A DNA stretch of 64,000 nt. It comes from Ramlibacter pinisoli (lineage in GTDB: Bacteria; Pseudomonadota; Gammaproteobacteria; Burkholderiales; Burkholderiaceae_C). Numbering within the stretch: position 1 is the stretch's first letter; each line of letters begins with the position of its first letter. Of the stretch, positions 36,135 through 43,843 are shown in pieces. A model generated the notes under the pieces. It worked only from the letters and a program-made list of their open reading frames with translations. It did not search any database and had not been told where the DNA came from. The stretch covers positions 744,001 through 808,000 of the forward strand of contig NZ_WSEL01000009.1 in NCBI RefSeq assembly GCF_009758015.1. The letters are read 5' to 3'. The translations under genes and the position numbers were made by a program.

Positions 36135-37493
36135 ATGGAATCGAACGGCACGCCCACACTGCTGCCCCAGGTCGCGTCGCGCGACCTTGTCGCAGCCACG
36201 CTGGAACCCGAGCGCGACGAGCGATCGCATGCCCGCCTGGGCTGGGCCGTCATCCTGGCCGGCATCGGCGGCTTCCTGCTCTGGGCCAGCCTCGCGCCGC
36301 TGGACAAGGGGGTTCCCATGACCGGCACCGTGACGGTGGCGTCGAACAAGAAGGCCGTCCAGCACATGACCGGCGGCACCGTGGAGACCATCCTGGTCAA
36401 GGAAGGCGACACCGTGAAGGCCGGCGATGTGCTGGTGCGCATGAATGCCGTGACGGCTCGCGCCAATGCGGAATCGGTGCGGACGCAGTACATCGCGTCG
36501 CGGTCGACCGAGTCCCGGCTGCTCGCGGAGCGCGATGGCCTGAAGACCATCACGTTCTCGCCTGAACTTGAAAGGATGCGCAGCGACCCCCTGGTTTCCA
36601 GCCAGCTCCAGCTGCAACGGCAGCTCTTCGCATCGCGCCAGGCCGCCATCCACGCCGAACTGTCCTCGCTGGACGAGAACGTGGCCGGGCTCATCGTGCA
36701 GAACCGCGGGCTGGAGGAGTCGCGTGAAGGCAAGCGCCAGCAGCTGCACTTCCTGCAGGAGCAGCTGACCGGCATGCGCGACCTGACCGCCGAGGGCTAC
36801 GTCGCCCGCAACCGGCTGCTGGAACTGGAACGCCAGCACGCCCAGCTGCAGACCGCCATCGCCGAGGACGGCAGCAACATCGGCAAGGGCCTGCGGCAAA
36901 TCGCCGAGTTCCGGATGCGCCGGCTGCAGCGGCAGCAGGAATACCAGAAGGAAGTGCGCTCGCAGCTGTCGGACGTGCAGCGCGACGCCCAGGGTTATGT
37001 GAACAAGCTCTCGGCCCTGGACTGGGAACTGGCCAATGCCACCGTGCGCGCGCCGGTCGACGGCACCGTGGTGGCGATGAACGTCTTCACCAACGGCGGG
37101 GTGGTCGCCCCCGGCTTCCGCATGATGGACATCGTGCCCAGCGATGACCCGCTGATCGTCGACGGCCAGCTGCCGGTGCACCTGGTCGACAAGGTCAACC
37201 CCAGCCTGCCGGTGGAACTGATCTTCTCGGCCTTCAACCAGAACCTCACGCCGCACGTGCCGGGCATCGTGACCCACGTCTCGGCCGACCGCCTGGTCGA
37301 CGAGAAGACCGGCCAGCCTTACTACAACGTCAAGGCCAAGGTGGCGCCCGAAGGCATGCGGCTGGTGGCCAGCCTGCAGATCCGCCCGGGCATGCCGGTG
37401 GACCTGTTCGTCAAGACCGGTGAGCGCACCTTGATGAACTACCTGCTCAAGCCGGTACTCGACCATTCGCGCCTGTCGATGAGGGAGGAATAA
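36135..37493 (+). CDS. HlyD/PrtE family type I secretion adaptor
   Basis: A 452-residue periplasmic adaptor. One N-terminal transmembrane helix (about residues 36-55, ILAGIGGFLLWASLAPLDKG) anchors it in the inner membrane. Biotinyl-lipoyl-like halves flank a long coiled coil (about 105-300): VETILVKEGDTVKAGDVLVR and VRAPVDGTVVAMNVFTNGG. The C-terminal beta domain includes RPGMPVDLFVKTGERT, the HlyD-family end signature. It bridges the ABC transporter, 12 bp upstream, to the TolC-type channel, 3 bp downstream. The three genes form one operon. Confidence 0.95.
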   Translation: MESNGTPTLLPQVASRDLVAATLEPERDERSHARLGWAVILAGIGGFLLWASLAPLDKGVPMTGTVTVASNKKAVQHMTGGTVETILVKEGDTVKAGDVLVRMNAVTARANAESVRTQYIASRSTESRLLAERDGLKTITFSPELERMRSDPLVSSQLQLQRQLFASRQAAIHAELSSLDENVAGLIVQNRGLEESREGKRQQLHFLQEQLTGMRDLTAEGYVARNRLLELERQHAQLQTAIAEDGSNIGKGLRQIAEFRMRRLQRQQEYQKEVRSQLSDVQRDAQGYVNKLSALDWELANATVRAPVDGTVVAMNVFTNGGVVAPGFRMMDIVPSDDPLIVDGQLPVHLVDKVNPSLPVELIFSAFNQNLTPHVPGIVTHVSADRLVDEKTGQPYYNVKAKVAPEGMRLVASLQIRPGMPVDLFVKTGERTLMNYLLKPVLDHSRLSMREE

Positions 37494-37496
37494 GAC

Positions 37497-38849
37497 GTGG
37501 GCGAGCCCGCCGCCCGGCACCTGCTGGCCTGCCTGCTGGTCCTGTCCACCTTCGCACCTCCGGCGCACGCGCTCGGCCTCCTGGAGGCCTACCAGGCGGC
37601 GCAGATCAACGATCCGGCCTTCCGGGCCGCGCTGCACGAGCATGAGGCGGGCCAGCAGAACCTGCCCCTGGGACGGGCGAACATCCTGCCCCAGGTCTCG
37701 GCGAGCTATGCGCCGGCGCGCAACCGCACCGATGTCACCAACACCGCCAACGCGGCGGCGCCCACCGACCACCGCCGCTACGACAGCCTGGTGGCGAACC
37801 TGCAGTTGCGGCAGCCCCTGTACCACCCGGAAGGCATGGCCCGCTATCGCCAGGGCATCGCGCAGACCGCCGCCAGCGACACGCTGTTCGTCTCGCGCGT
37901 GCAGGACCTGATCCTGCGGGTGGTCACCCAATACACGTTCGCCAAGTACGCCGAGGACCAGCTGGCCCTGGCCGAGGCGCAGCGGGACGCCTACGCCGGC
38001 CAGCGGGCGTCGAACCAGCGCCTGTTCGACCGCGGCGAGGGCACCCGCACCGATGTCGTGGAGACCCAGGCCCGCTACGACATGGCCGTCGCCCAAGTGC
38101 TGGAGGCCAAGGACAACCTGACCAATGCCCGCGAGTCGCTGGCAGCCATCATCGGCCAGCCGGTCACGGACCTCGACCCCCTGGTCGAGAACTTCCAGCC
38201 GCGCCCCGGCTCGACCCGCAGCTTCGAGGAGTGGCGGGCCATCGCCCTGGACACCAACCCCGAACTGCACGTGCAGCGGCGCGCGCTGGACGTGGCGCGC
38301 GAGGAGATCAACCGCAACAAGGCGGGCCACCTGCCCCGCCTGGACCTGGTGGCGAACGTCGGCAAGAACGACTCGGAGACGATCAACACCTTCAACCAGC
38401 AAACCAACATCCGCTCGCTCGGGGTGCAGTTGCAGATTCCGATCTATTCCGGCGGCGCGACGTCGGCGGCGGTTGCCCAGGCCGTGGCCCAGCAGGAAAA
38501 GCTGGCCGCCGACCTGGATGGCAAGACCAGCCAGGTACTGGTGGAGCTGCGCAAGCAGCACAACCTGACGATGAGCAGCGTGGTGCGGCTGGAAGCGGCC
38601 CGCACCGCGCTGCAATCGGCCCTTCTGACCGTGGAAGCCACGCGCCGCAGCATCGCCGGCGGCCAGCGCACCAACACCGATGCGCTCAACGCGCAGCAGC
38701 AGCTGTTCGATGCCCGCCGCGACCTGTCGCAGGCACGGTACAACTACCTCCTGTCCCTGCTTCGCCTACGCTATTCGGCGGGTACCCTCCAGTCGGCCGA
38801 CCTGGAAGACATCGCCAGCTACTTCCAGCCGCCCACGCGCCGCAACTGA
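37497..38849 (+). CDS. TolC family outer membrane protein of the type I secretion system
   Basis: A 450-residue TolC-like outer membrane channel. The start is GTG 37497, with GGAGG just upstream overlapping the end of the adaptor gene. A signal peptide covers about residues 1-26 (to APPAHA), and the mature protein begins LGLLEAYQAAQINDP, the classic TolC opening. Long helices and repeated outer-membrane-factor motifs follow, such as NLQLRQPLY and VQLQIPIYSGG. It completes the export path for the RTX peroxidase. No further operon member follows; a Crp-type regulator starts 221 bp later. Confidence 0.94.
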   Translation: MGEPAARHLLACLLVLSTFAPPAHALGLLEAYQAAQINDPAFRAALHEHEAGQQNLPLGRANILPQVSASYAPARNRTDVTNTANAAAPTDHRRYDSLVANLQLRQPLYHPEGMARYRQGIAQTAASDTLFVSRVQDLILRVVTQYTFAKYAEDQLALAEAQRDAYAGQRASNQRLFDRGEGTRTDVVETQARYDMAVAQVLEAKDNLTNARESLAAIIGQPVTDLDPLVENFQPRPGSTRSFEEWRAIALDTNPELHVQRRALDVAREEINRNKAGHLPRLDLVANVGKNDSETINTFNQQTNIRSLGVQLQIPIYSGGATSAAVAQAVAQQEKLAADLDGKTSQVLVELRKQHNLTMSSVVRLEAARTALQSALLTVEATRRSIAGGQRTNTDALNAQQQLFDARRDLSQARYNYLLSLLRLRYSAGTLQSADLEDIASYFQPPTRRN

Positions 38850-38915
38850 GGCTCTGCCGCGGGGGCCTGTCGATCCCCCAATGGGATGGACCCGACCTTG
38901 GCAGCAGCCCGTGCG

Positions 38916-38944
38916 TTGCTGTTTTGCCATTGCTGCCCTGCAAT
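38916..38944 (+). promoter_or_regulatory. Possible sigma-70-type promoter of the Crp-type gene
   Basis: TTGCTG (38916-38921) and TGCAAT (38939-38944) are 17 bp apart in an AT-richer stretch upstream of the Crp/Fnr-type gene. Matches are partial, and only position supports it. Confidence 0.3.
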
Positions 38945-39070
38945 ATTCACCGCCGGGCAAATGAAAGCACTATGCTCCGGCCAGCACCTTCCTTGACCGG
39001 CAGGTGCGCGCAACGGCTGCGGCCGCCCTGGGGACCGGTGGCCGGCCCTGCGGTGTGTCCAGGAGGCGCC

Positions 39071-39790
39071 ATGAAATCTGCACCTGAGTACCGGAGCAAC
39101 AGCCTGCTAGCGGCGATGCCCGAGGGCACGCTGCAGCGCTGGGCTCCGCACCTGGTTGCCGTCGACATGCCCCTGGGCATGGTCGTGTACGAGCCTGGCG
39201 CCACCCTCGAGCACGTCTACTTCCCCATCAACGCCCTGGTCTCGCTGCTGCATGTGCTGGAAGACGGCGACATGGCCGAGATCGCCATCGTCGGCCGCGA
39301 CGGCATGGTCGGCGTGTCCCTCTTCATGGGCGGCGGCTCGACCTCCAGCCGCGGCGTCGTCCAGGGTGCCGGCCGGGTCCTGCGGCTGCCCACGCAAGCC
39401 CTTCTGGATGAGTTCGAACGCGCGGGTCCGGCCATGCACCTGCTGCTGCGCTACACCCAGGCGCTCATCGCCCAGATGACCCAGACGGCCGTCTGCAACC
39501 GGCACCACACCATCGACCAGCAGCTGTGCCGCTGGCTGCTGCTCAGCCTCGACCGTCTGGGGGGCTCCAACCTCGTGATGACCCAGGAGCTGATCGCCAA
39601 CATGCTCGGCGTGCGCCGGGAAGGGGTGACGGTCGCTGCCGCCCGTCTGCAGCGGGCCGGCCTCATCCGTTATTCGCGCGGGAACATCACGGTGCTGGAC
39701 CGGGCGGCGCTGGAACATTGCAGCTGCGAGTGCTACGCGACCGTGAAAAGAGAGTACGAAAGACTTCTTCCATCTCGCGTGACGGCCTAG
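39071..39790 (+). CDS. Crp/Fnr family transcriptional regulator
   Basis: A 239-residue regulator. The N-terminal cyclic-nucleotide-binding-like beta barrel (about residues 25-140; EHVYFPINALVSLL, EIAIVGRDGMVGV) is the type seen in many Crp-like proteins that lack the classic cAMP-contact residues. The C-terminal winged HTH has LIANMLGVRREGVTVAAARL. AGGAGG precedes ATG 39071 by 4 bases, which selects this start inside a longer frame. There are no Fnr-type N-terminal cysteines; the cysteine pair near the end (CSCEC) is unusual. The ligand is unknown. Confidence 0.92.
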   Translation: MKSAPEYRSNSLLAAMPEGTLQRWAPHLVAVDMPLGMVVYEPGATLEHVYFPINALVSLLHVLEDGDMAEIAIVGRDGMVGVSLFMGGGSTSSRGVVQGAGRVLRLPTQALLDEFERAGPAMHLLLRYTQALIAQMTQTAVCNRHHTIDQQLCRWLLLSLDRLGGSNLVMTQELIANMLGVRREGVTVAAARLQRAGLIRYSRGNITVLDRAALEHCSCECYATVKREYERLLPSRVTA

Positions 39791-39822
39791 CCCAGCTCAC
39801 AAACCGCTGCGTCGCCATGTAA

Positions 39823-39842
39823 GTGTGACTGCACGGTCACAC
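39823..39842. promoter_or_regulatory. CRP-like inverted repeat GTGTGAC-N6-GTCACAC
   Basis: Perfect 7-bp arms with CRP-like half sites (TGTGA and TCACA, 8 bases apart rather than the usual 6) lie 32 bp after the Crp/Fnr-type gene and about 210 bp before the sensor kinase gene. It could be a binding site for the Crp-type protein or a hairpin at its transcript end. No T run follows on the plus strand. Confidence 0.45.
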
Positions 39843-40051
39843 ACAAAATGTAAACGCTATGTGCTTTGGCAGACAGACGTCTGCCTCTGCGCCCAGCATG
39901 CTTCAGGCAGGAGGGCTTGCCGCGTGGTCGGTCTTCCCACGCGCCTGATCGCCTTGCCCCATCCAACCATGAGCAGCGTCCGGAATCCCGTGAACCGCCC
40001 GTCTGGCCTGCGGCTGAGCTGCCGCCATTCGTCCGAGGAAGAGGTCTTTCC

Positions 40052-41272
40052 ATGCAGCAAGCGATTCCCTCGCCGTCGAGCGTCACACGCTCCGCGGGCG
40101 ACATCGGCACGCTCTGGATGACGACTCCCCCCGTCAGAAACCCGGCGGCCCGGCAGGGGCTGGCCGAGTTCATCCAGGACCACGAAGCGGACATCCTGGC
40201 CGACTGGGACGCGTACGCCCGTTCGCTGGGCCATGACGACATGCCGCTGGACCCCGCCGGCGTGCGCGACCATGGGCCCGACATCCTGCACAACATCGTC
40301 TGGACGCTGACGCAGCCGCTGTCCGGCTCCCCGGCCGACGCCGCGCAGCCGCCCCATCCCAACGCGGCGCAGGCCCACGCCGACGCCCGGCGGCTGCAGG
40401 GCATCACGGTCGATGCCATCCTGTCCGAATACCGGGCGCTGCGTGCCAGCGTGCTCACCCACTGGCGCAATGCGGGCGGCGGCACGCACGCGCGCGACAC
40501 GTCCGACCTGGCGCGCTTCGACGAGGCCATCGACCAGGGCATCGCCGAGGCGATCGGCCGCTATGTCCAGCAGACCAAGACGGCGACCGACCTGTTCATC
40601 GGCATCCTCGGCCACGACATCCGCAACCCGCTGGGCACCATCATGGTCAGCGCGGAGTACCTGGTGAAGTCGCGCCAGCTCCCGGCCACCTCCGTGGCGC
40701 CCATCCTGAATGCCGCCGCGCGCATCCAGGGCATCGTGGAGCAGACGATGGACTTCAGCCGCACGCAGTCGCACGGCGCCATGCCGGTGCGGCGCCTGCC
40801 GGGCCACCTGGGCGACATGCTGGTCAAGGTGGTCCAGGAGACCCAGGTGCGCCACCCCGACCGCATCTTCCACTGCGACGTCTCGGGCGACCTGGAAGGC
40901 AACTGGGACGAGCACCGGCTCGGGCAGGTGCTGTCCAACCTGCTGGGCAACGCCATCGCCTACGGCGCGAGGGACAGCATCATTTCCGTGAAGGTCTGGT
41001 CGACCGACGACAAGACCAGTTTCTCGGTCCACAACCACGGCGCGGCCATCCCGCAGGCCGAGCAGTTGCGCATCTTCGAGCCGCTGGTTCGCGGCAACGC
41101 CGCCATCGTCGAGAGGCGCGGGCGCGCCGGCCTGGGCCTGGGGCTCTACATCTGCCGCGAGATCGTGCGCGCCCACGGCGGCTGGATGGCGGTGGCGTCC
41201 GCTCCCAACACCGGTACCACCTTCTCGGTGCACCTGCCGCGCCGTCCCGACGACGCGCAGCCGCCGGCCTGA
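40052..41272 (+). CDS. Soluble sensor histidine kinase with RsbR-type N-terminal domain
   Basis: A 406-residue cytoplasmic kinase. Residues about 30-175 resemble the globin-like RsbRD N-terminal sensor (FIQDHEADILADWDAYA, YRALRASVLTHW). HisKA follows with GHDIRNPLGT, where His188 is the phospho-acceptor. The HATPase domain has SNLLGNAIAYGA and GLGLGLYICREI, but the G1 box is altered (SVHNHGAAIP in place of D-x-G-x-G), as in some HK families. GAGGAAGAGG lies upstream of ATG 40052. No response regulator gene adjoins it. It may act with the Crp-type regulator as one stress-sensing locus; that is inference. Confidence 0.88.
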   Translation: MQQAIPSPSSVTRSAGDIGTLWMTTPPVRNPAARQGLAEFIQDHEADILADWDAYARSLGHDDMPLDPAGVRDHGPDILHNIVWTLTQPLSGSPADAAQPPHPNAAQAHADARRLQGITVDAILSEYRALRASVLTHWRNAGGGTHARDTSDLARFDEAIDQGIAEAIGRYVQQTKTATDLFIGILGHDIRNPLGTIMVSAEYLVKSRQLPATSVAPILNAAARIQGIVEQTMDFSRTQSHGAMPVRRLPGHLGDMLVKVVQETQVRHPDRIFHCDVSGDLEGNWDEHRLGQVLSNLLGNAIAYGARDSIISVKVWSTDDKTSFSVHNHGAAIPQAEQLRIFEPLVRGNAAIVERRGRAGLGLGLYICREIVRAHGGWMAVASAPNTGTTFSVHLPRRPDDAQPPA

Positions 41273-41291
41273 AGGCCGACGCCGGCCGCGC

Positions 41292-41924
41292 TCATTCGTC
41301 GTCCCGCGTACGCCCCCGCCCCTCGCGGTTCGGGCGGTCGCCCTCGGTGCGCAGTTCGCGCTGCTCGGGCGTGCCGGACGCGAACGCCCGGTCGGCGGCG
41401 TCCTCGGTTCTCTCGCTGCGGTTGGTCCAGTCGCTGGAGCGCCCCTGCAGCCCGGCCTGCGTCGTCGCCTGCGATTCCACGTGGGGCGGAGTGTCGGCCA
41501 CTACGTCGCGCAGCGGGCGCTGGTCCGGGCGGTGCACGACTTCCAGGTTCTCGCTGCGCTCGGCCTGCGCCAGCACGGCACGGGCCCGCTCGACGTCGGC
41601 GGCGTCCCGCGTGTCGACCACCAGCACCGTGCGGCCGGCGGCCACGTGCCCGCTGTAGGTCTCGCGGTGCGGGTGGGCATCCCCCAGCAGATGGCCGAAG
41701 AAGCCGGTGATGCGGCGCACCACGCTCGGATCGAGGGCGATCTCGTGCTCGACGCCGCCGCTGGCGCGCGAGGCCTCGCCGTAGTCGTCGTCGCCCACGA
41801 CCGGGTCGTCGCTATCGCGACGTTCCAGGTGCACGTCGTTGCGGGCGAACCCCGCTTGCAGCAGGCGGTCGCGCGCCTGCTCCGCGGCGACGTGGTCGTC
41901 GAAAGTGCAAAGGGCGGTGTGCAT
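41292..41924 (-). CDS. Hypothetical protein with general-stress-type N-terminal domain
   Basis: A 210-residue acidic, hydrophilic protein. The N-terminal half resembles the ferredoxin-like general-stress (YflT/17M-like) domain: MHTALCTFDDHVAAEQARDRL, LQAGFARNDVHLE, GRTVLVVDTRDAADVERAR. The C-terminal half is disordered and rich in Arg, Glu, Thr and Gln. AAGGAGT precedes ATG 41924. It is convergent with the sensor kinase and divergent from the dienelactone hydrolase. The family match is from recognition of pattern only; the function is unknown. Confidence 0.75.
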   Translation of the reverse strand: MHTALCTFDDHVAAEQARDRLLQAGFARNDVHLERRDSDDPVVGDDDYGEASRASGGVEHEIALDPSVVRRITGFFGHLLGDAHPHRETYSGHVAAGRTVLVVDTRDAADVERARAVLAQAERSENLEVVHRPDQRPLRDVVADTPPHVESQATTQAGLQGRSSDWTNRSERTEDAADRAFASGTPEQRELRTEGDRPNREGRGRTRDDE

Positions 41925-42107
41925 GGTGGACTCCTTGGAGGGTGTTGCAGCCATTGAAGCCCGCCGCGCACCGCCGCGCAGTCGTCGCCGTCGGCCAGCG
42001 GGTGTAGGCCCAGGCCTACCATAGCCCAGCGATTCCCCGCTCGTGTTTGCCCGGGGACGCCGGCCCGGCCGGCTGAGGCATGCTGCGAGGGCAAGGAGAG
42101 CCCTCCC

Positions 42108-42845
42108 ATGATCGAACTGCACCTGGACATCGCCACGGCCGACGGCGCCATGAACACGTTCATCGTCCACCCGGAGGAAGGAGGGCCGCATCCGGTGGTG
42201 CTGTTCTACATGGACGCGCCCGGCAAGCGCGAGGAACTGCACGACATGGCGCGGCGGCTCGCTTCGGTGGGCTACTACGTGGTGCTGCCCAACCTCTACT
42301 ACCGGCGCACCCGCGAGTTCGAGCTGAAGGTGCGCACGCCCGAAGGCATGGCGCCGATGTTCGAGTTGATGAACAGCCTGAGCAACGCCATGGTCGTGCG
42401 TGACTCCGAGGCCATGCTGCGCCACGTCGACGCCCAGCCGGCCGCCGATGCCCGCCGGGTCGGCGCGGTGGGCTACTGCATGAGCGGGCCCTTCGTGTTC
42501 GCCGCCGCGGCCGCCCTGCCCGACCGCCTGCGGTCCATCGCGGCCCTGCACCCGGCCAACATGGTGACCGAAGCCGACGATTCACCGCACCGGCTCACGG
42601 CCCGCATCCGCTGCGAGACCTACGTCGGCTGCGCCGGGACCGACAAGTGGGCGCCGCCGGCCACCGTGGCCACGCTGGAGCAGGCGATGCGCGACGGCGG
42701 CATGCGGTACAGGCTGGAGTGGTACCCCGGCGCGGAGCACGGCTTCGTGTTCCCGCGGCGCGAGGGCATCTACCAACGGGAGTCGGCCGAGCGGCACTGG
42801 GAGCGGCTGTTCGCCCTCTTCGACCGCACGCTGCGCGCGGACTGA
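42108..42845 (+). CDS. Dienelactone hydrolase family protein
   Basis: A 245-residue alpha/beta hydrolase. The nucleophile elbow is GYCMSG with Cys124, the dienelactone hydrolase variant of the usual serine. His211 lies in GAEHGF, and the Asp is in GTDKW. It opens MIELHLDIATADGAMNTFIV and has LPNLYYRR. Such enzymes hydrolyse dienelactones in chlorocatechol breakdown, or other small esters. AAGGAG lies upstream of the ATG. No aromatic-degradation genes adjoin it, so the substrate is open. Confidence 0.9.
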   Translation: MIELHLDIATADGAMNTFIVHPEEGGPHPVVLFYMDAPGKREELHDMARRLASVGYYVVLPNLYYRRTREFELKVRTPEGMAPMFELMNSLSNAMVVRDSEAMLRHVDAQPAADARRVGAVGYCMSGPFVFAAAAALPDRLRSIAALHPANMVTEADDSPHRLTARIRCETYVGCAGTDKWAPPATVATLEQAMRDGGMRYRLEWYPGAEHGFVFPRREGIYQRESAERHWERLFALFDRTLRAD

Positions 42846-42909
42846 CGCCGTCGGCCGTTCGAGCCGCCGTCCGACGCGGCGCGCATTGCCGCTGGGCCAC
42901 GCTGGCCGC

Positions 42910-43806
42910 ATGCTGGCTCCCGGAAAACTCGTCCATCTCGCCGTCCAGTCGTTCAAGGCCTGGTCCGACGACTACGCGCCCAGCATGGGCGCGGCGATCT
43001 CGTACTACACCGTCTTCTCGCTGGCGCCGCTGCTCGTGATCGTGATCGCCATCGCAGGCGCCGCCTTCGGCCGCGAGGCGGTGCAGGGCCTGATCTCCGA
43101 CCAGTTGGCCGGGCTGGTGGGGCCCCAGGGCGCGGAGATGGTCGAGGGCCTGGTGGCCAGTGCCAGCGACACCGACCGCGGCCTGATTGCCGGGGCGATC
43201 AGCATCGTGGTGCTGATGGTCGGCGCCACCACCGTCTTCGCCGAGCTGCAGAGCGCGCTGGACCGGATCTGGAAGGTGCCGGCGGCGAAGAAGCCCTCCG
43301 GCATCGCCGGCCTGCTGCGGGCCCGGCTGCTGTCGTTCGGGCTGATCCTGGGCGTGGCCTTCCTGTTGATGGTGTCGCTGGTGGTGAGCGCCGGCCTGGC
43401 GGCGTTCGGTGCCTGGGCCGGCGCGCTGATGCCCGGCTGGGAGGTGCTGCTGCAGGTGCTCAACACCCTGGTCTCGCTGGCCATCCTGTCGGTGCTGTTC
43501 GCGCTCATCTTCAAGTACATGCCGTCCACGCCGGTGGCCTGGCGCGACGTGCGCGTGGGCGCCGTCGTGACGGCGGTCCTGTTCGAGGTGGGCAAGGTCG
43601 CGATCGGGCTCTACCTGGGCAAGAGCGGCATGTCCGAATCGTTCCAGGCCGCCGGCGCCATCGTGCTGCTGCTCGCCTGGGTGTACTACGCGGCGCAGAT
43701 CTTCCTGCTCGGGGCCGAGTTCACGCGCGCCTATGCCGATGCGCACGGCTCGCTGTCGGCCGCGCGCCGGACCGCCCCGGAGAATCCCACCAAGGCGACG
43801 GCCTGA
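42910..43806 (+). CDS. YihY/virulence factor BrkB family membrane protein
   Basis: A 298-residue inner-membrane protein with about six transmembrane helices. Family features are DDYAPSMGAAISYYTVFSLAPL, ALDRIWKVP, MPSTPVAWRDVRVGAVVTAV and GAIVLLLAWVYYAAQIFLLG AEFTRAYA near the end. Members were once annotated as RNase BN and are now only called YihY/BrkB; the function is unclear. ATG 42910 is preferred over an upstream TTG at 42886. It begins 64 bp after the dienelactone hydrolase and may be co-transcribed. Confidence 0.9.
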   Translation: MLAPGKLVHLAVQSFKAWSDDYAPSMGAAISYYTVFSLAPLLVIVIAIAGAAFGREAVQGLISDQLAGLVGPQGAEMVEGLVASASDTDRGLIAGAISIVVLMVGATTVFAELQSALDRIWKVPAAKKPSGIAGLLRARLLSFGLILGVAFLLMVSLVVSAGLAAFGAWAGALMPGWEVLLQVLNTLVSLAILSVLFALIFKYMPSTPVAWRDVRVGAVVTAVLFEVGKVAIGLYLGKSGMSESFQAAGAIVLLLAWVYYAAQIFLLGAEFTRAYADAHGSLSAARRTAPENPTKATA

Positions 43807-43813
43807 CCGGGCG

Positions 43814-43836
43814 CGGCGGGGGCGGCTGCCCCGCCG
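43814..43836. terminator. GC-rich hairpin between convergent genes
   Basis: CGGCGGGG and CCCCGCCG form an 8-bp stem with a 7-nt loop in the 37-bp gap between the convergent YihY and gamma-glutamyltransferase genes. Position favours a shared bidirectional terminator, but no T run flanks it. Confidence 0.35.
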
Positions 43837-43843
43837 GCGGAGG

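Noticed and set aside
34329..38849. The secretion genes as a multidrug efflux system
   Set aside because: The ABC protein is of the PrtD type and lies directly behind an RTX substrate with a serralysin-like C-terminus, so protein export is the better explanation.
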